Of a stretch of 27,014 nucleotides of DNA, positions 7,674-14,675 are shown in pieces. The translations under genes and the position numbers were made by a program. The number at the start of each line of letters is the position of its first letter. Position 1 is the first letter of the stretch. A model generated the notes under the pieces. The model had not been told where the DNA came from. It searched no databases and worked only from the letters and a program-made list of their open reading frames with translations. The DNA is from Actinomycetes bacterium (GTDB lineage: Bacteria > Actinomycetota > Acidimicrobiia > Acidimicrobiales > SZUA-35), in NCBI GenBank assembly GCA_024227975.1, contig JAAETV010000118.1:1-27014 (forward strand), read 5' to 3'.

Positions 7674-7761
7674 GGTGGTCCGATCACCTCCTGGTTGAAG
7701 AACACCCACCGATATCGGGCCTGCCTTCTCAGGGTGGGGTGAAGTGCGCGAGGCTGAAGGC

Positions 7762-8646
7762 GTGTCAGATCTGATCTGGTCAGAAAGCCCCGACCTCCGC
7801 CGCCCATTGCTGTTGGTTGCCTTCGAGGGCATCTTCGACGCCGCTGAGTCGGCAACCTCGGCCTTGCGGTGGATCACCGATCGGGCCGAGTCGTCGCCGA
7901 TCGCCGAGATCGAGCCCGAGAGGTTCATCAACTTCCAGGAGGTGCGGCCCATGGCCCGCATCGCCGAAGATGGAGGTCGGGTCATCGACTGGCCCAAAAC
8001 CGAGATCAGGGCCGCCCGTACCGCTTCGAGCCGTGATCTGGTCATCATGACCGGAGTCGAGCCTCATCTCCGGTGGGGCAACTTCTCCGAGCTGGTTGTG
8101 GAGGTGGCCCGACGTACCCGCTGCGAGATGGTGGTCACGGTCGGGGCCCTGGTGGCCATGGTTCCCCACACCCGGCCATTCTCGGTCGTTGGTAGTGCTG
8201 TCCATCCCGAGCTGGTGCGACGCCTCAACCTGTCCCGACCGTCCTATGAAGGCCCGACGAATCTGATCGGGGTGATCAACGAGCGCCTGGAGCGGGCCAA
8301 CGTCCCCGTCATCTCGCTGCGGGTATCAGTGCCCCACTATGTCCCCGGCCCCCCCAACCCCAAGGCCACCAGGGCCCTGCTGCGCCGCCTCCAGCTGACC
8401 ACTGGGGTGATGACGGCCTACGAGGAGCTCGACCGAGAGGTCAGTGACTGGTCGAACCGGGTCGATGAGGCCGTCGCTTCCGACGACGAGAGCCAGGAGT
8501 ACGTCTCTCGCCTGGAGCGCCAGGTCGACTCCGACGAGGAGTTGCTCCCCTCAGGCGACGATCTGGCTGCTGAGCTCGAAGCCTTCCTCCGCGACCAGCG
8601 ACCCGAGGATCCCGACCCTGACAGTGAGGCCGAGACCGAGAGCTGA
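7762..8646 (+). CDS. PAC2-family protein (proteasome assembly chaperone 2-like)
   Basis: A 294-residue protein of the PAC2 family found across actinobacteria. Recognisable parts are the N-terminal 'DLRRPLLLVAFEGIFDAAESATSAL', the middle 'VTVGALVAMVPHTRPFSVVG', 'YEGPTNLIGVIN' and the 'SVPHYVPGPPNPKAT' loop. The last 45 residues are strongly acidic and low in complexity. Archaeal and eukaryotic relatives help assemble proteasomes; the bacterial role is not settled, and no proteasome genes are visible here. I chose GTG at 7762 because homologues begin close to 'SDLIW' and GAGG lies eight bases upstream; GTG 7744, six codons earlier, is an alternative. It converges on aroC with 27 bases between stops. 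Confidence 0.85.
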   Translation: MSDLIWSESPDLRRPLLLVAFEGIFDAAESATSALRWITDRAESSPIAEIEPERFINFQEVRPMARIAEDGGRVIDWPKTEIRAARTASSRDLVIMTGVEPHLRWGNFSELVVEVARRTRCEMVVTVGALVAMVPHTRPFSVVGSAVHPELVRRLNLSRPSYEGPTNLIGVINERLERANVPVISLRVSVPHYVPGPPNPKATRALLRRLQLTTGVMTAYEELDREVSDWSNRVDEAVASDDESQEYVSRLERQVDSDEELLPSGDDLAAELEAFLRDQRPEDPDPDSEAETES

Positions 8647-8673
8647 CCGGGCTCGCTCGACAGGGGCGCCAAT

Positions 8674-9765
8674 TCAGCGGCGTAGGATCGACGTCGATGC
8701 CTGACGGAGCCAGTGGTCAGCTACGACCAGCAGCATCATGGCCTCCACAATTGGTACCGCTCGAGGCAGCACACACGGATCGTGTCGGCCAGTGGCGGCC
8801 AGGGTCGTTGCTTCCCCCGAGGTAGTCACGGTCTTCTGCTCTGAGGAGATGGTGGCCGTGGGCTTGAACGCCACCCGGCAGATGATGTCGGCCCCATTCG
8901 AGATGCCGCCCTGGACCCCACCGGAGTGGTTGGTGGTGGTCACGGGCCGACCATGGGGCCCTGGCTCGAACGGGTCATTGGCCGTCAGCCCTGTCAGCCT
9001 GGTCCCGGTGAAGCCGCTGCCGATCTCGAATCCCTTGGCCGCCGGGAGGGAGATCATGGCCTTGGCCAACTCGGCGTCGAGCTTGTCGAAGACGGGCTCA
9101 CCCAACCCGGCCGGGATATTGCGTCCGACCACGGTCACCACCCCTCCCAGGGAGTCACCGGCCCGTCGGGCCCCCTCGATGGCCTCACCCATGGCCTGAG
9201 CGGCCTCGGGATCGGGGCAGCGGGTGGGATCGCTTTCGACCTGCTCGAGGGTCACCTCGGCCGGGCTGATGTCTGTGTCGATGTCGTGAACCTGGCTGAC
9301 CCAGCCCAACACCTCCACCCCGGCCCCTTCGGCCAATAGGCGGCGGGCGATGGCGCCGGCCGCGACCCGCCCGATCGTCTCTCGGGCCGAGGCCCGGCCC
9401 CCGCCCCTGTGGTCACGGATCCCGTACTTGGCGGCGTAGGCATAATCGGCGTGGCTGGGGCGGTACACATCGCGCAGGTGGTCATAGGCCCCTGGTTGCT
9501 GATCCGCATTGCCGACGAGCATCCCGATTGACGTACCCGTCGTCGTCCCCTCGAACACACCAGACAGGACCTGGACTTGATCAGATTCGGCCCGCTGCGT
9601 GACCAGTCGGCTCTGGCCTGGTCGCCGGCGGTCGAGGTCACGCTGGATATCGGCGGCATCAAGGGTCAGGCCCGGGGGGCAGCCGTCGACGATGGCACCT
9701 ACTGCCGGTCCGTGGGACTCGCCGAAGGTCATGAGGCGGAACGCTCGTCCAAACGTGCTCGACAC
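8674..9765 (-). CDS. aroC: Chorismate synthase
   Basis: A 363-residue protein with all three family signatures: 'GESHGPAVG' near 15, '[13 protein letters not shown]' near 118, and '[13 protein letters not shown]' near 326. It also has the flavin-site '[13 protein letters not shown]' near 279. It converts 5-enolpyruvylshikimate-3-phosphate to chorismate, the last shared step of aromatic amino-acid synthesis, using reduced FMN. Homologues begin MSSTFG, which points to the GTG at 9765 (VSSTFGRAF) instead of the GTG two codons upstream. This is backed by TACCCT seven bases before it and the lack of a ribosome site. The length is normal for the short bacterial form. No other shikimate gene is adjacent, though a tryptophan-synthase beta chain is nearby. 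Confidence 0.97.
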   Translation of the reverse strand: MSSTFGRAFRLMTFGESHGPAVGAIVDGCPPGLTLDAADIQRDLDRRRPGQSRLVTQRAESDQVQVLSGVFEGTTTGTSIGMLVGNADQQPGAYDHLRDVYRPSHADYAYAAKYGIRDHRGGGRASARETIGRVAAGAIARRLLAEGAGVEVLGWVSQVHDIDTDISPAEVTLEQVESDPTRCPDPEAAQAMGEAIEGARRAGDSLGGVVTVVGRNIPAGLGEPVFDKLDAELAKAMISLPAAKGFEIGSGFTGTRLTGLTANDPFEPGPHGRPVTTTNHSGGVQGGISNGADIICRVAFKPTATISSEQKTVTTSGEATTLAATGRHDPCVLPRAVPIVEAMMLLVVADHWLRQASTSILRR

Positions 9766-9772
9766 CGCCACC

Positions 9773-9778
9773 AGGGTA
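9773..9778 (-). promoter_or_regulatory. Candidate leaderless -10 box for aroC
   Basis: TACCCT on the minus strand lies seven bases before GTG 9765 but only one base before GTG 9771, so it also decides between the two possible starts. Confidence 0.55.
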
Positions 9779-9863
9779 GCGCTCGGGTGGGTGCCTATCG
9801 GTGCTGACCCTCGAGCTGGCGTCTCGTTGAGGTCCCCGATGGGATCGGGTCGACTGGGGGCAG

Positions 9864-9869
9864 TACCCT
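9864..9869 (+). promoter_or_regulatory. Candidate -10 box for the ferredoxin gene
   Basis: TACCCT on the plus strand, nine bases before the ATG at 9879, with no ribosome binding site in between. The spacing is slightly long for a strict leaderless start. Confidence 0.35.
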
Positions 9870-9878
9870 TAGCAGCTG

Positions 9879-10226
9879 ATGGACACCGGCCGACAACACA
9901 TCATTGCCCCTCCACCGCCTCCGTCGGCCACCCCTCGGCCGCCTCTGTTGGCCACCGCTCAGGGGCAGCTCCGGGTCTGGATCGACCAGGATCTCTGTAC
10001 CGGTGACGGGATCTGCACCGATCACGCTCCGGCTGTATTCACGATCCTCGAAGATGGCATCGCCTACTGCCAGGAAGAAGGTCAGGTTCTCAATGACCCT
10101 GGCGGGGCGGCCCAGATGGCCTTGGTGACCGTCACCGATGAAGACGAGGTTGTGCACGCAGCCGGCGACTGCCCGGGAGAATGCATCTTCATAGAGTTCG
10201 ATGAGCCAGACGGGCTTCACCTCTGA
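9879..10226 (+). CDS. Small ferredoxin, probable 3Fe-4S type
   Basis: A 115-residue protein of the actinobacterial small ferredoxin family. '[14 protein letters not shown]' gives Cys40 and Cys46 (CX5C), and 'GDCPGECIF' gives Cys98-Pro with Cys102. The CX5C...CP spacing is that of [3Fe-4S] ferredoxins that pass electrons to cytochromes P450 and similar oxygenases. Family members usually begin about where '[10 protein letters not shown]' lies; here about 30 extra residues precede, rich in proline ('[13 protein letters not shown]'). I keep the ATG at 9879 because no better start with a ribosome site is visible, but a TTG at about residue 24 is possible. No P450 or reductase gene is in the window, so its partner is unknown. 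It lies 100 bases upstream of trpB2 in the same direction. Confidence 0.85.
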   Translation: MDTGRQHIIAPPPPPSATPRPPLLATAQGQLRVWIDQDLCTGDGICTDHAPAVFTILEDGIAYCQEEGQVLNDPGGAAQMALVTVTDEDEVVHAAGDCPGECIFIEFDEPDGLHL

Positions 10227-10325
10227 TCGAGGGCTTTCAAGGACCTGGCCCCGGTGGTTCGGGTTAGTTTGTGAAATTGGAATGAACCGCCGGCATGAGG
10301 CGGACGACGAAGGGAAATCGCGGAA
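10227..10325 (+). promoter_or_regulatory. Leader region of trpB2 with a small inverted repeat
   Basis: This gap has a locally AT-rich patch (10264-10285) unlike its surroundings, followed by CCGCC-(7)-GGCGG (10287-10303), then AAGGGAA and the trpB2 ATG. The AT-rich patch is a reasonable promoter site and the inverted repeat a possible operator. I see no Trp-rich leader peptide or T-box. Confidence 0.3.
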
Positions 10326-11690
10326 ATGGCCAATCAGACGAAGATCTTGCTCGACGAGTCGGAGATGCCGACCCGCTGGTACAACATCATCCCCGACCTG
10401 CCAGCACCCCCTGCCCCACCCCTCAATCCGGGAACCAAGGAGCCACTCGGCCCCGATGACCTGACCCCCCTGTTCCCCATGGGCCTCATCATGCAGGAGG
10501 TGTCCACCGACTCATACATCGACATCCCTGAAGAGGTGCTCGACGTATACCGCCTCTGGCGCCCGTCGCCCCTCTACCGGGCCCACCGGTTGGAGAAGGT
10601 GCTGGGAACGCCGGCCCGGATCTACTACAAGTATGAGGGGGTCAGCCCAGCTGGCTCTCACAAGCCGAACACGGCCGTACCCCAGGTGTACTACAACGCC
10701 GTGGAAGGGGTGAAGAAGCTCACCACCGAGACCGGGGCCGGCCAATGGGGGACTGCCCTGGCCTTTGCCTGCTCCCTGTTCGACATGGAGTGTGAGGTGT
10801 GGCAGGTCCGAGCTTCCTATGATCAGAAGCCCTATCGCAAGGCGATGATCGAGACCTTCGGGGCCACCGTCCACCCCAGCCCCTCAGTTCTCACCGAGGC
10901 GGGACGCAAGGCCCTGTCGAACGACCCCCAGACCCCGGGCAGCCTCGGGCTTGCCATCTCCGAAGCCGTCGAGGTTGCAGCCCAAGATCCTGATACCCGC
11001 TACGCCCTGGGCAGTGTGCTCAACCATGTGTTGATGCACCAGACCATCATCGGTGAGGAGACCATGCTCCAGCTGGCCAAGGTCGGTGAGACTCCCGACG
11101 TCATCATCGCTTGCACCGGCGGGGGCTCCAACTTCGCCGGGCTCACCTTCCCCTTCCTGAGAGAGAAGATGGCGGGACGGATGAACCCGGTCATCCGGGC
11201 CGTCGAGCCGGCCGCCTGCCCGTCGCTGACCAAGGGGGTGTTTGCCTACGACTTCGGTGACACTGCCGGGATGACACCACTGCTCAAGATGCACACCCTC
11301 GGTCACGGCTTCATTCCCGACCCCATCCACGCCGGCGGCCTCCGCTACCACGGCATGTCACCTCTTCTGTCACACATCTACGATCTCGGTTTGATCGAGG
11401 CCGAAGCCATCCACCAATCGGAGTGCTTCGATGCTGGAATCCGCTTCGCCAGGACCGAGGGAATCGTTCCTGCCCCGGAGCCGACCCACGCCCTGGCCGC
11501 AACCATCCGGGCCGCTCTGGTAGCCAAGGAACAGGGCGAGGAGAAGGTCATCGTCACTGCGTTGTGCGGTCACGGTCACCTCGATCTGGCCGCCTACGAT
11601 CGGTATCTGTCAGGTGACATGGTTGACTACGAGTTTCCGGATGACAGGGTGAACGATGCCTTGGCTGGATTGCCTCAACTCGACGTGTAG
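10326..11690 (+). CDS. trpB2: TrpB2-type tryptophan synthase beta chain
   Basis: A 454-residue PLP enzyme. Length and the long N-terminal part ('[12 protein letters not shown]') identify the TrpB2 form, longer than TrpB1 (about 400). The substrate segment is 'WRPSPLYRA' near 78-86, the PLP lysine is K113 in 'GSHKPNTA', the catalytic Glu is E135 in 'TETGAGQWG', and the phosphate cup is 'TGGGSN' at 264-269. 'ALCGHGHLD' at 412-420 is the C-terminal motif. TrpB condenses indole (or O-phosphoserine in some TrpB2) with serine to make tryptophan. No trpA or other trp gene is visible, fitting a stand-alone indole-salvage TrpB2. AAGGGAA upstream can serve as ribosome site. Its stop TAG directly abuts the ATG of the envelope-protein gene. 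Confidence 0.93.
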   Translation: MANQTKILLDESEMPTRWYNIIPDLPAPPAPPLNPGTKEPLGPDDLTPLFPMGLIMQEVSTDSYIDIPEEVLDVYRLWRPSPLYRAHRLEKVLGTPARIYYKYEGVSPAGSHKPNTAVPQVYYNAVEGVKKLTTETGAGQWGTALAFACSLFDMECEVWQVRASYDQKPYRKAMIETFGATVHPSPSVLTEAGRKALSNDPQTPGSLGLAISEAVEVAAQDPDTRYALGSVLNHVLMHQTIIGEETMLQLAKVGETPDVIIACTGGGSNFAGLTFPFLREKMAGRMNPVIRAVEPAACPSLTKGVFAYDFGDTAGMTPLLKMHTLGHGFIPDPIHAGGLRYHGMSPLLSHIYDLGLIEAEAIHQSECFDAGIRFARTEGIVPAPEPTHALAATIRAALVAKEQGEEKVIVTALCGHGHLDLAAYDRYLSGDMVDYEFPDDRVNDALAGLPQLDV

Positions 11691-13217
11691 ATGAAGATCC
11701 CCTTTCTCTCCCCCTCCGACCCTCCTGAGGTCGACCCCGACGCCTTCAGTCCCGACGACTACGACGTGGCCGAGAACGACGACGCTGACTATGAGCCCAC
11801 TGAGTACGAGGGCGAATACGGCGATGCAGAGTACGAGGGCGAGTACGACCCCGCTGAGTACGAGAGCGACTATGACGGTGTCGACGGTGGTGATGTGGCG
11901 CCCGATGAAGACGACGTCTTCGTCGGGGCCGATATCGGGGATGAGCGAGGGAATGGGATTGGCCGACGACCACGAATTGGGCGGCGGGGGCCCACGATCG
12001 ATGGTGATGGTGTCGACGTCTCGGTCGATGAGTTCTTGGGCGAGATGGAGCAGTGGCGCTCGGAGCCTTCGACCGAGCAGCGCAGTGCCTGGGCCTACCT
12101 GGGTTTGCTGACGGTCGTGTTCTGCTCGCTGGTGATCTTCGGCTATGGCTGCAGCGATCGGCGAGGCGCCGATCCCGTCGCCAACGATCAGGGCGTGATG
12201 GTGGCCTCGGGAGAGCCCACCCACCTCGTGTTCAGGGTCGACGGAGACATCATCACCCTCCAGGGGGAGGTGCCAGATGATGGGGCCAAGGACCAGCTCC
12301 TGTCTCGGGCCCAGAGCAGCTATGGGGTCGAGAACGTCATTGACGAGCTTGTCATCAACGCCGAGACCACGTTCGAGGCGGGAACCATCCGTCTGATCGG
12401 GTCCGCTGCCTTCAATGACGATCGGCCAGAGGCTCTCCAGGAAGCGGTGAGCACTGCTTTTGGCTTGGCCAACCGGGGTTTCGAGGTGGGCTTCGTCGAT
12501 ACCGTCTTGACTCCGGTCAGTGCTCAAATGGCTGTCGACGATCTTCGGGTGTCACTCAGCGGGTCACTACCCGATCAGCAGTCAGTCGACGATCTGGTGG
12601 CTGTAGCAGCCGAGGTGTGGGGGGCGGAGAACGTCGACAGTACGGCTCTCACCATCGGAGAGACGACATGGACCGACGGCCTGATTCGCTTGACGGGTAC
12701 CGCCCTGTCCACCGACCAGCGGATAGCGACCTTCGTCGCCCTCGTTCCTGAGCGCATCGGCGCCTTGGTGACCGTGGATACGGCGGCGGTGACGATCAAT
12801 GATGTCAGCCAGCTGCTGGACACGGTGCAGATCGCCATCAACGATCTCATCGTGGCCAACCCCATCCAGTTCGCCCCCCTCTCAGCTGATATCGAGCCGG
12901 ATAGTGACTCCACCCTGGTCGAGGTGGCTGATCTGGTATCCCAACTCCCGTCGACCTCGTTCGAGGTCGTCGGCCATACCGACAGCGTCGGTGATGATCA
13001 GGAGAATCTGTTGTTGTCCCAAGACCGGGCTCAGGCTGTTGTCGACCGGCTGGTCGAGCTTGGTGTCGCCGTTGAGCGGATGACGTCTCGAGGCGAAGGG
13101 GAGAGCAAGCCCATCGCCGACGAGAGCACGGAGGCCGGAAAGGCAGCCAACCGTCGGATCGAGTTTGTCCTGGTTGGGACGTCGAGCTCGGTTGACCTCA
13201 CGGACAGTGATGGCTAG
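11691..13217 (+). CDS. ArfA/OmpATb-like membrane protein: acidic tail, one helix, BON-like repeats, OmpA domain
   Basis: A 508-residue protein. Order: an acidic Tyr-rich N-terminal region (about 11-80, including three nine-residue repeats), a short basic patch (91-99), one transmembrane helix (about 133-153), two BON-like repeats (about 178-225 and 280-325), and an OmpA-type peptidoglycan-binding domain (about 391-495). The last has 'GHTDSVG' at 428-434 and 'NRRIEFVL' at 487-494, containing the usual Asp and Arg ligands for diaminopimelate. The plan helix-BON-OmpA matches Mycobacterium tuberculosis Rv0899 (ArfA/OmpATb), a cell-wall-anchored protein in a monoderm. The start codon directly follows the trpB2 stop with no gap and no good ribosome site of its own, so translation is probably coupled. 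A double hairpin covers its 3' end. Confidence 0.8.
   Translation: MKIPFLSPSDPPEVDPDAFSPDDYDVAENDDADYEPTEYEGEYGDAEYEGEYDPAEYESDYDGVDGGDVAPDEDDVFVGADIGDERGNGIGRRPRIGRRGPTIDGDGVDVSVDEFLGEMEQWRSEPSTEQRSAWAYLGLLTVVFCSLVIFGYGCSDRRGADPVANDQGVMVASGEPTHLVFRVDGDIITLQGEVPDDGAKDQLLSRAQSSYGVENVIDELVINAETTFEAGTIRLIGSAAFNDDRPEALQEAVSTAFGLANRGFEVGFVDTVLTPVSAQMAVDDLRVSLSGSLPDQQSVDDLVAVAAEVWGAENVDSTALTIGETTWTDGLIRLTGTALSTDQRIATFVALVPERIGALVTVDTAAVTINDVSQLLDTVQIAINDLIVANPIQFAPLSADIEPDSDSTLVEVADLVSQLPSTSFEVVGHTDSVGDDQENLLLSQDRAQAVVDRLVELGVAVERMTSRGEGESKPIADESTEAGKAANRRIEFVLVGTSSSVDLTDSDG
11802..11882 (+). repeat. Three 27-bp repeats coding nine-residue acidic units
   Basis: Three in-frame units (11802-11828, 11829-11855, 11856-11882) start GAGTACGAG and encode EYEGEYGDA, EYEGEYDPA and EYESDYDGV. 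The DNA is nearly identical between the first two units and more diverged in the third. The repeats lie in the predicted cytoplasmic N-terminal tail. Confidence 0.85.
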
Positions 13218-13249
13218 CGGTCCCTATCCGCTAGACCCCTCAGGGGGTC
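13214..13249. terminator. Double hairpin at convergent stops; two-hairpin repeat element, copy 2
   Basis: Hairpin 1 is CTAGCGG-(7)-CCGCTAG (13214-13234) and starts on the TAG stop of the plus gene. Hairpin 2 is GACCCC-TCAG-GGGGTC (13234-13249) and contains the TGA stop of the minus gene. Both stems are perfect. There is no T-tract. The sequence from 13216 matches 6086-6121 closely, making this a repeated element. A bidirectional terminator is the simplest reading. Confidence 0.65.
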
Positions 13250-13977
13250 AAGACCAAACGGAAGCCTTCGGCCAGGCGGCCCTGGCCGAGCCCGCCCGCT
13301 TCGGCCTGGGCCGCTGACCAGCTCCTGATCAATTCTGGGATCTGTTCCGGGGTGCGCATCTGGCTCTCGTGGCATAGCAACGCTTCGATCTTCAGCTCGA
13401 TGGTGTCGCTGATGTCGACGAAGTGATTCGGGTCGGGGTGGCCCATCAGCCACACTTCGGGCACCGTGTGAGGCTCGAGGCCGTGCTGGAGGAACTCGGG
13501 GAAGGCGAACTCGTTCCTGGCGTCGGGGTAGACGGCGTTGAGTGTGGCCTCGCCGACGGCGAGGTGATCGGGGTGGCTCCCGTAGATGCGGTCGATGTTG
13601 CGCTGGTAGGACTGGGTGATGACGCGGTCGGGGCGCACGATCCTGATCACCCGGGAGATGGCCCGCCTGAGATCGAGGCTAGCCTCGACTGCCCCATCGG
13701 GGAACCCCAGGAAGTGGAGCTCGCTGACGCCGACTACCTTGGCCGCCTCCGTTTGCTCCTGGCGGCGTATCTCGCCCATGTCCTGGCGGCTGATGGAGGA
13801 GTCGAACCCGCCGGCCTGGCCGTCAGTGACGAGGCAGTAGATCACGTCATGGCCGGCGGCGGTGAGGGTGGCCGTGGTGCCGGCGCATCCGAAGTCGAGA
13901 TCGTCGGGGTGAGCCGCGACATGGAGGAAGCGGAGCCGCTCGTCGGCGGGGGTGTCTGTTGATTCGTCAGAAGTCAC
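13240..13977 (-). CDS. PIG-L/LmbE-family deacetylase
   Basis: A 245-residue protein with the zinc-binding 'AHPDDLDFG' at 22-30 and the later 'GSHPDHLAVGEATL' that supplies the third metal ligand, followed by 'AVYPDARN'. The family removes N-acetyl or N-acyl groups from sugar conjugates; in actinobacteria it includes MshB and Mca of mycothiol metabolism. This copy cannot be placed in one of those from sequence alone. I chose GTG 13977 because coding character fades upstream and TATCCT lies eight bases before it; a longer frame to 14211 would overlap the doxX start region. It converges on the ArfA-like gene. Confidence 0.85.
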   Translation of the reverse strand: MTSDESTDTPADERLRFLHVAAHPDDLDFGCAGTTATLTAAGHDVIYCLVTDGQAGGFDSSISRQDMGEIRRQEQTEAAKVVGVSELHFLGFPDGAVEASLDLRRAISRVIRIVRPDRVITQSYQRNIDRIYGSHPDHLAVGEATLNAVYPDARNEFAFPEFLQHGLEPHTVPEVWLMGHPDPNHFVDISDTIELKIEALLCHESQMRTPEQIPELIRSWSAAQAEAGGLGQGRLAEGFRLVLTP

Positions 13978-13985
13978 TAGCAATG

Positions 13986-13991
13986 AGGATA
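13986..13991 (-). promoter_or_regulatory. Candidate leaderless -10 box for the PIG-L gene
   Basis: TATCCT on the minus strand, eight bases before GTG 13977, with no ribosome binding site. Confidence 0.45.
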
Positions 13992-14056
13992 GGGAAGACG
14001 AGGACAGCCGTCCCCAGTCGTGGTCTCGTCCTGTCCAGCTCAGGCCGCGGTTGGCG

Positions 14057-14075
14057 TTGGAGCGGCACGCTCCAA
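14057..14075 (+). promoter_or_regulatory. Perfect hairpin in the doxX leader
   Basis: TTGGAGCG-GCA-CGCTCCAA is a perfect 8-bp inverted repeat with a three-base loop. It sits directly before GGAGG (14076-14080), which is the ribosome site of a ten-codon ORF. It could be an operator or an RNA hairpin that modulates access to that ribosome site. Confidence 0.5.
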
Positions 14076-14086
14076 GGAGGGCTGCA

Positions 14087-14119
14087 ATGATGGGCTCAAC
14101 GGCAACCAGCGATGTCTGA
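14087..14119 (+). CDS. Possible ten-residue leader ORF before doxX
   Basis: The sequence AAGGAGG, six bases, then ATGATG starts a ten-codon frame encoding MMGSTATSDV and ending in TGA at 14117-14119. The ribosome site is better than that of doxX itself, which begins 14 bases downstream. It has no run of a single amino acid as in classical attenuators. It is reported because of the strong start signal; it may be a uORF or a chance frame. Confidence 0.3.
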   Translation: MMGSTATSDV

Positions 14120-14132
14120 GGTGGTAGGTACC

Positions 14133-14663
14133 ATGGAGAATCTGGAGCCAGCGGAGTTCGACACGGCTCTGCTCGTCTTCCGTGTCCTGTTCGGCTTGAT
14201 CTTCGCCGCACACGGGTACGCCAAGATGTTCCGAGGGGGCAAGATCGCCGGCACCGCTGGCTGGTTCGACAGCATCGGCATGAAGCCTGGCAAGATCCAC
14301 GCGGTGGCCGCCTCCGTCACCGAGATGGGAACCGGTGTGCTGATCGCCCTCGGCTTCTTCACCCCCTTGGCCGCCGCTGGCATCATCGGCGTCATGCTCG
14401 TTGCGGGATGGACGGTTCACCGTTCGAGCGGCTTCTTCATCGTCGGCGGAGGCTGGGAATACAGCTTCATCGTCGCCCTGATGGCGTTCCTGGTCGCTGG
14501 AATCGGCCCTGGCCAGTGGTCACTGGACGCAGCCTTCGGCCTCGATGAGACCCTCGTCGGCTATACCGGCATGGCCATCGCCCTGATCGTGGGGATTGTG
14601 GCCGGTATCGGCCAGCTCGTCGTCTTCTACCGGCCCCGGGCTACCGCGGCCGAAGCGGCCTGA
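14133..14663 (+). CDS. DoxX-family membrane protein
   Basis: A 176-residue four-helix membrane protein. 'LVFRVLFGLIFAAHGYAKMF' near the N-terminus is the DoxX opening motif, followed by 'GTAGWFDSIGM', 'EMGTGVLIALGFFTPLAAAGIIGVM' and a C-terminal hydrophobic helix ending 'FYRPRATAAEAA'. DoxX proteins are integral membrane proteins linked to thiosulfate oxidation or to oxidative and thiol stress in different lineages; no specific role can be read here. I prefer the ATG at 14133 (MENLEPAEFD) over one seven codons upstream because AGGT lies five bases before it. Its leader holds a hairpin and a small ORF. Confidence 0.85.
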   Translation: MENLEPAEFDTALLVFRVLFGLIFAAHGYAKMFRGGKIAGTAGWFDSIGMKPGKIHAVAASVTEMGTGVLIALGFFTPLAAAGIIGVMLVAGWTVHRSSGFFIVGGGWEYSFIVALMAFLVAGIGPGQWSLDAAFGLDETLVGYTGMAIALIVGIVAGIGQLVVFYRPRATAAEAA

Positions 14664-14675
14664 GGTCAGCTCAGC

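Noticed and set aside
7682..7692. Fragment of a 16S rRNA 3' end on the plus strand (GATCACCTCCT)
   Set aside because: Flanking bases do not match rRNA; the match is explained as a perfect Shine-Dalgarno site read on the minus strand.
11610..12527. A 305-codon minus-strand open frame
   Set aside because: It lies opposite trpB2 and the ArfA-like gene, both with recognisable domains; its His/Asp-rich translation is a mirror of the acidic repeat region.
13978..14211. Longer N-terminus for the PIG-L deacetylase
   Set aside because: The extra 78 residues are Ser/Arg-rich, lack family similarity and would run through the doxX leader hairpin; GTG 13977 with TATCCT upstream is better supported.
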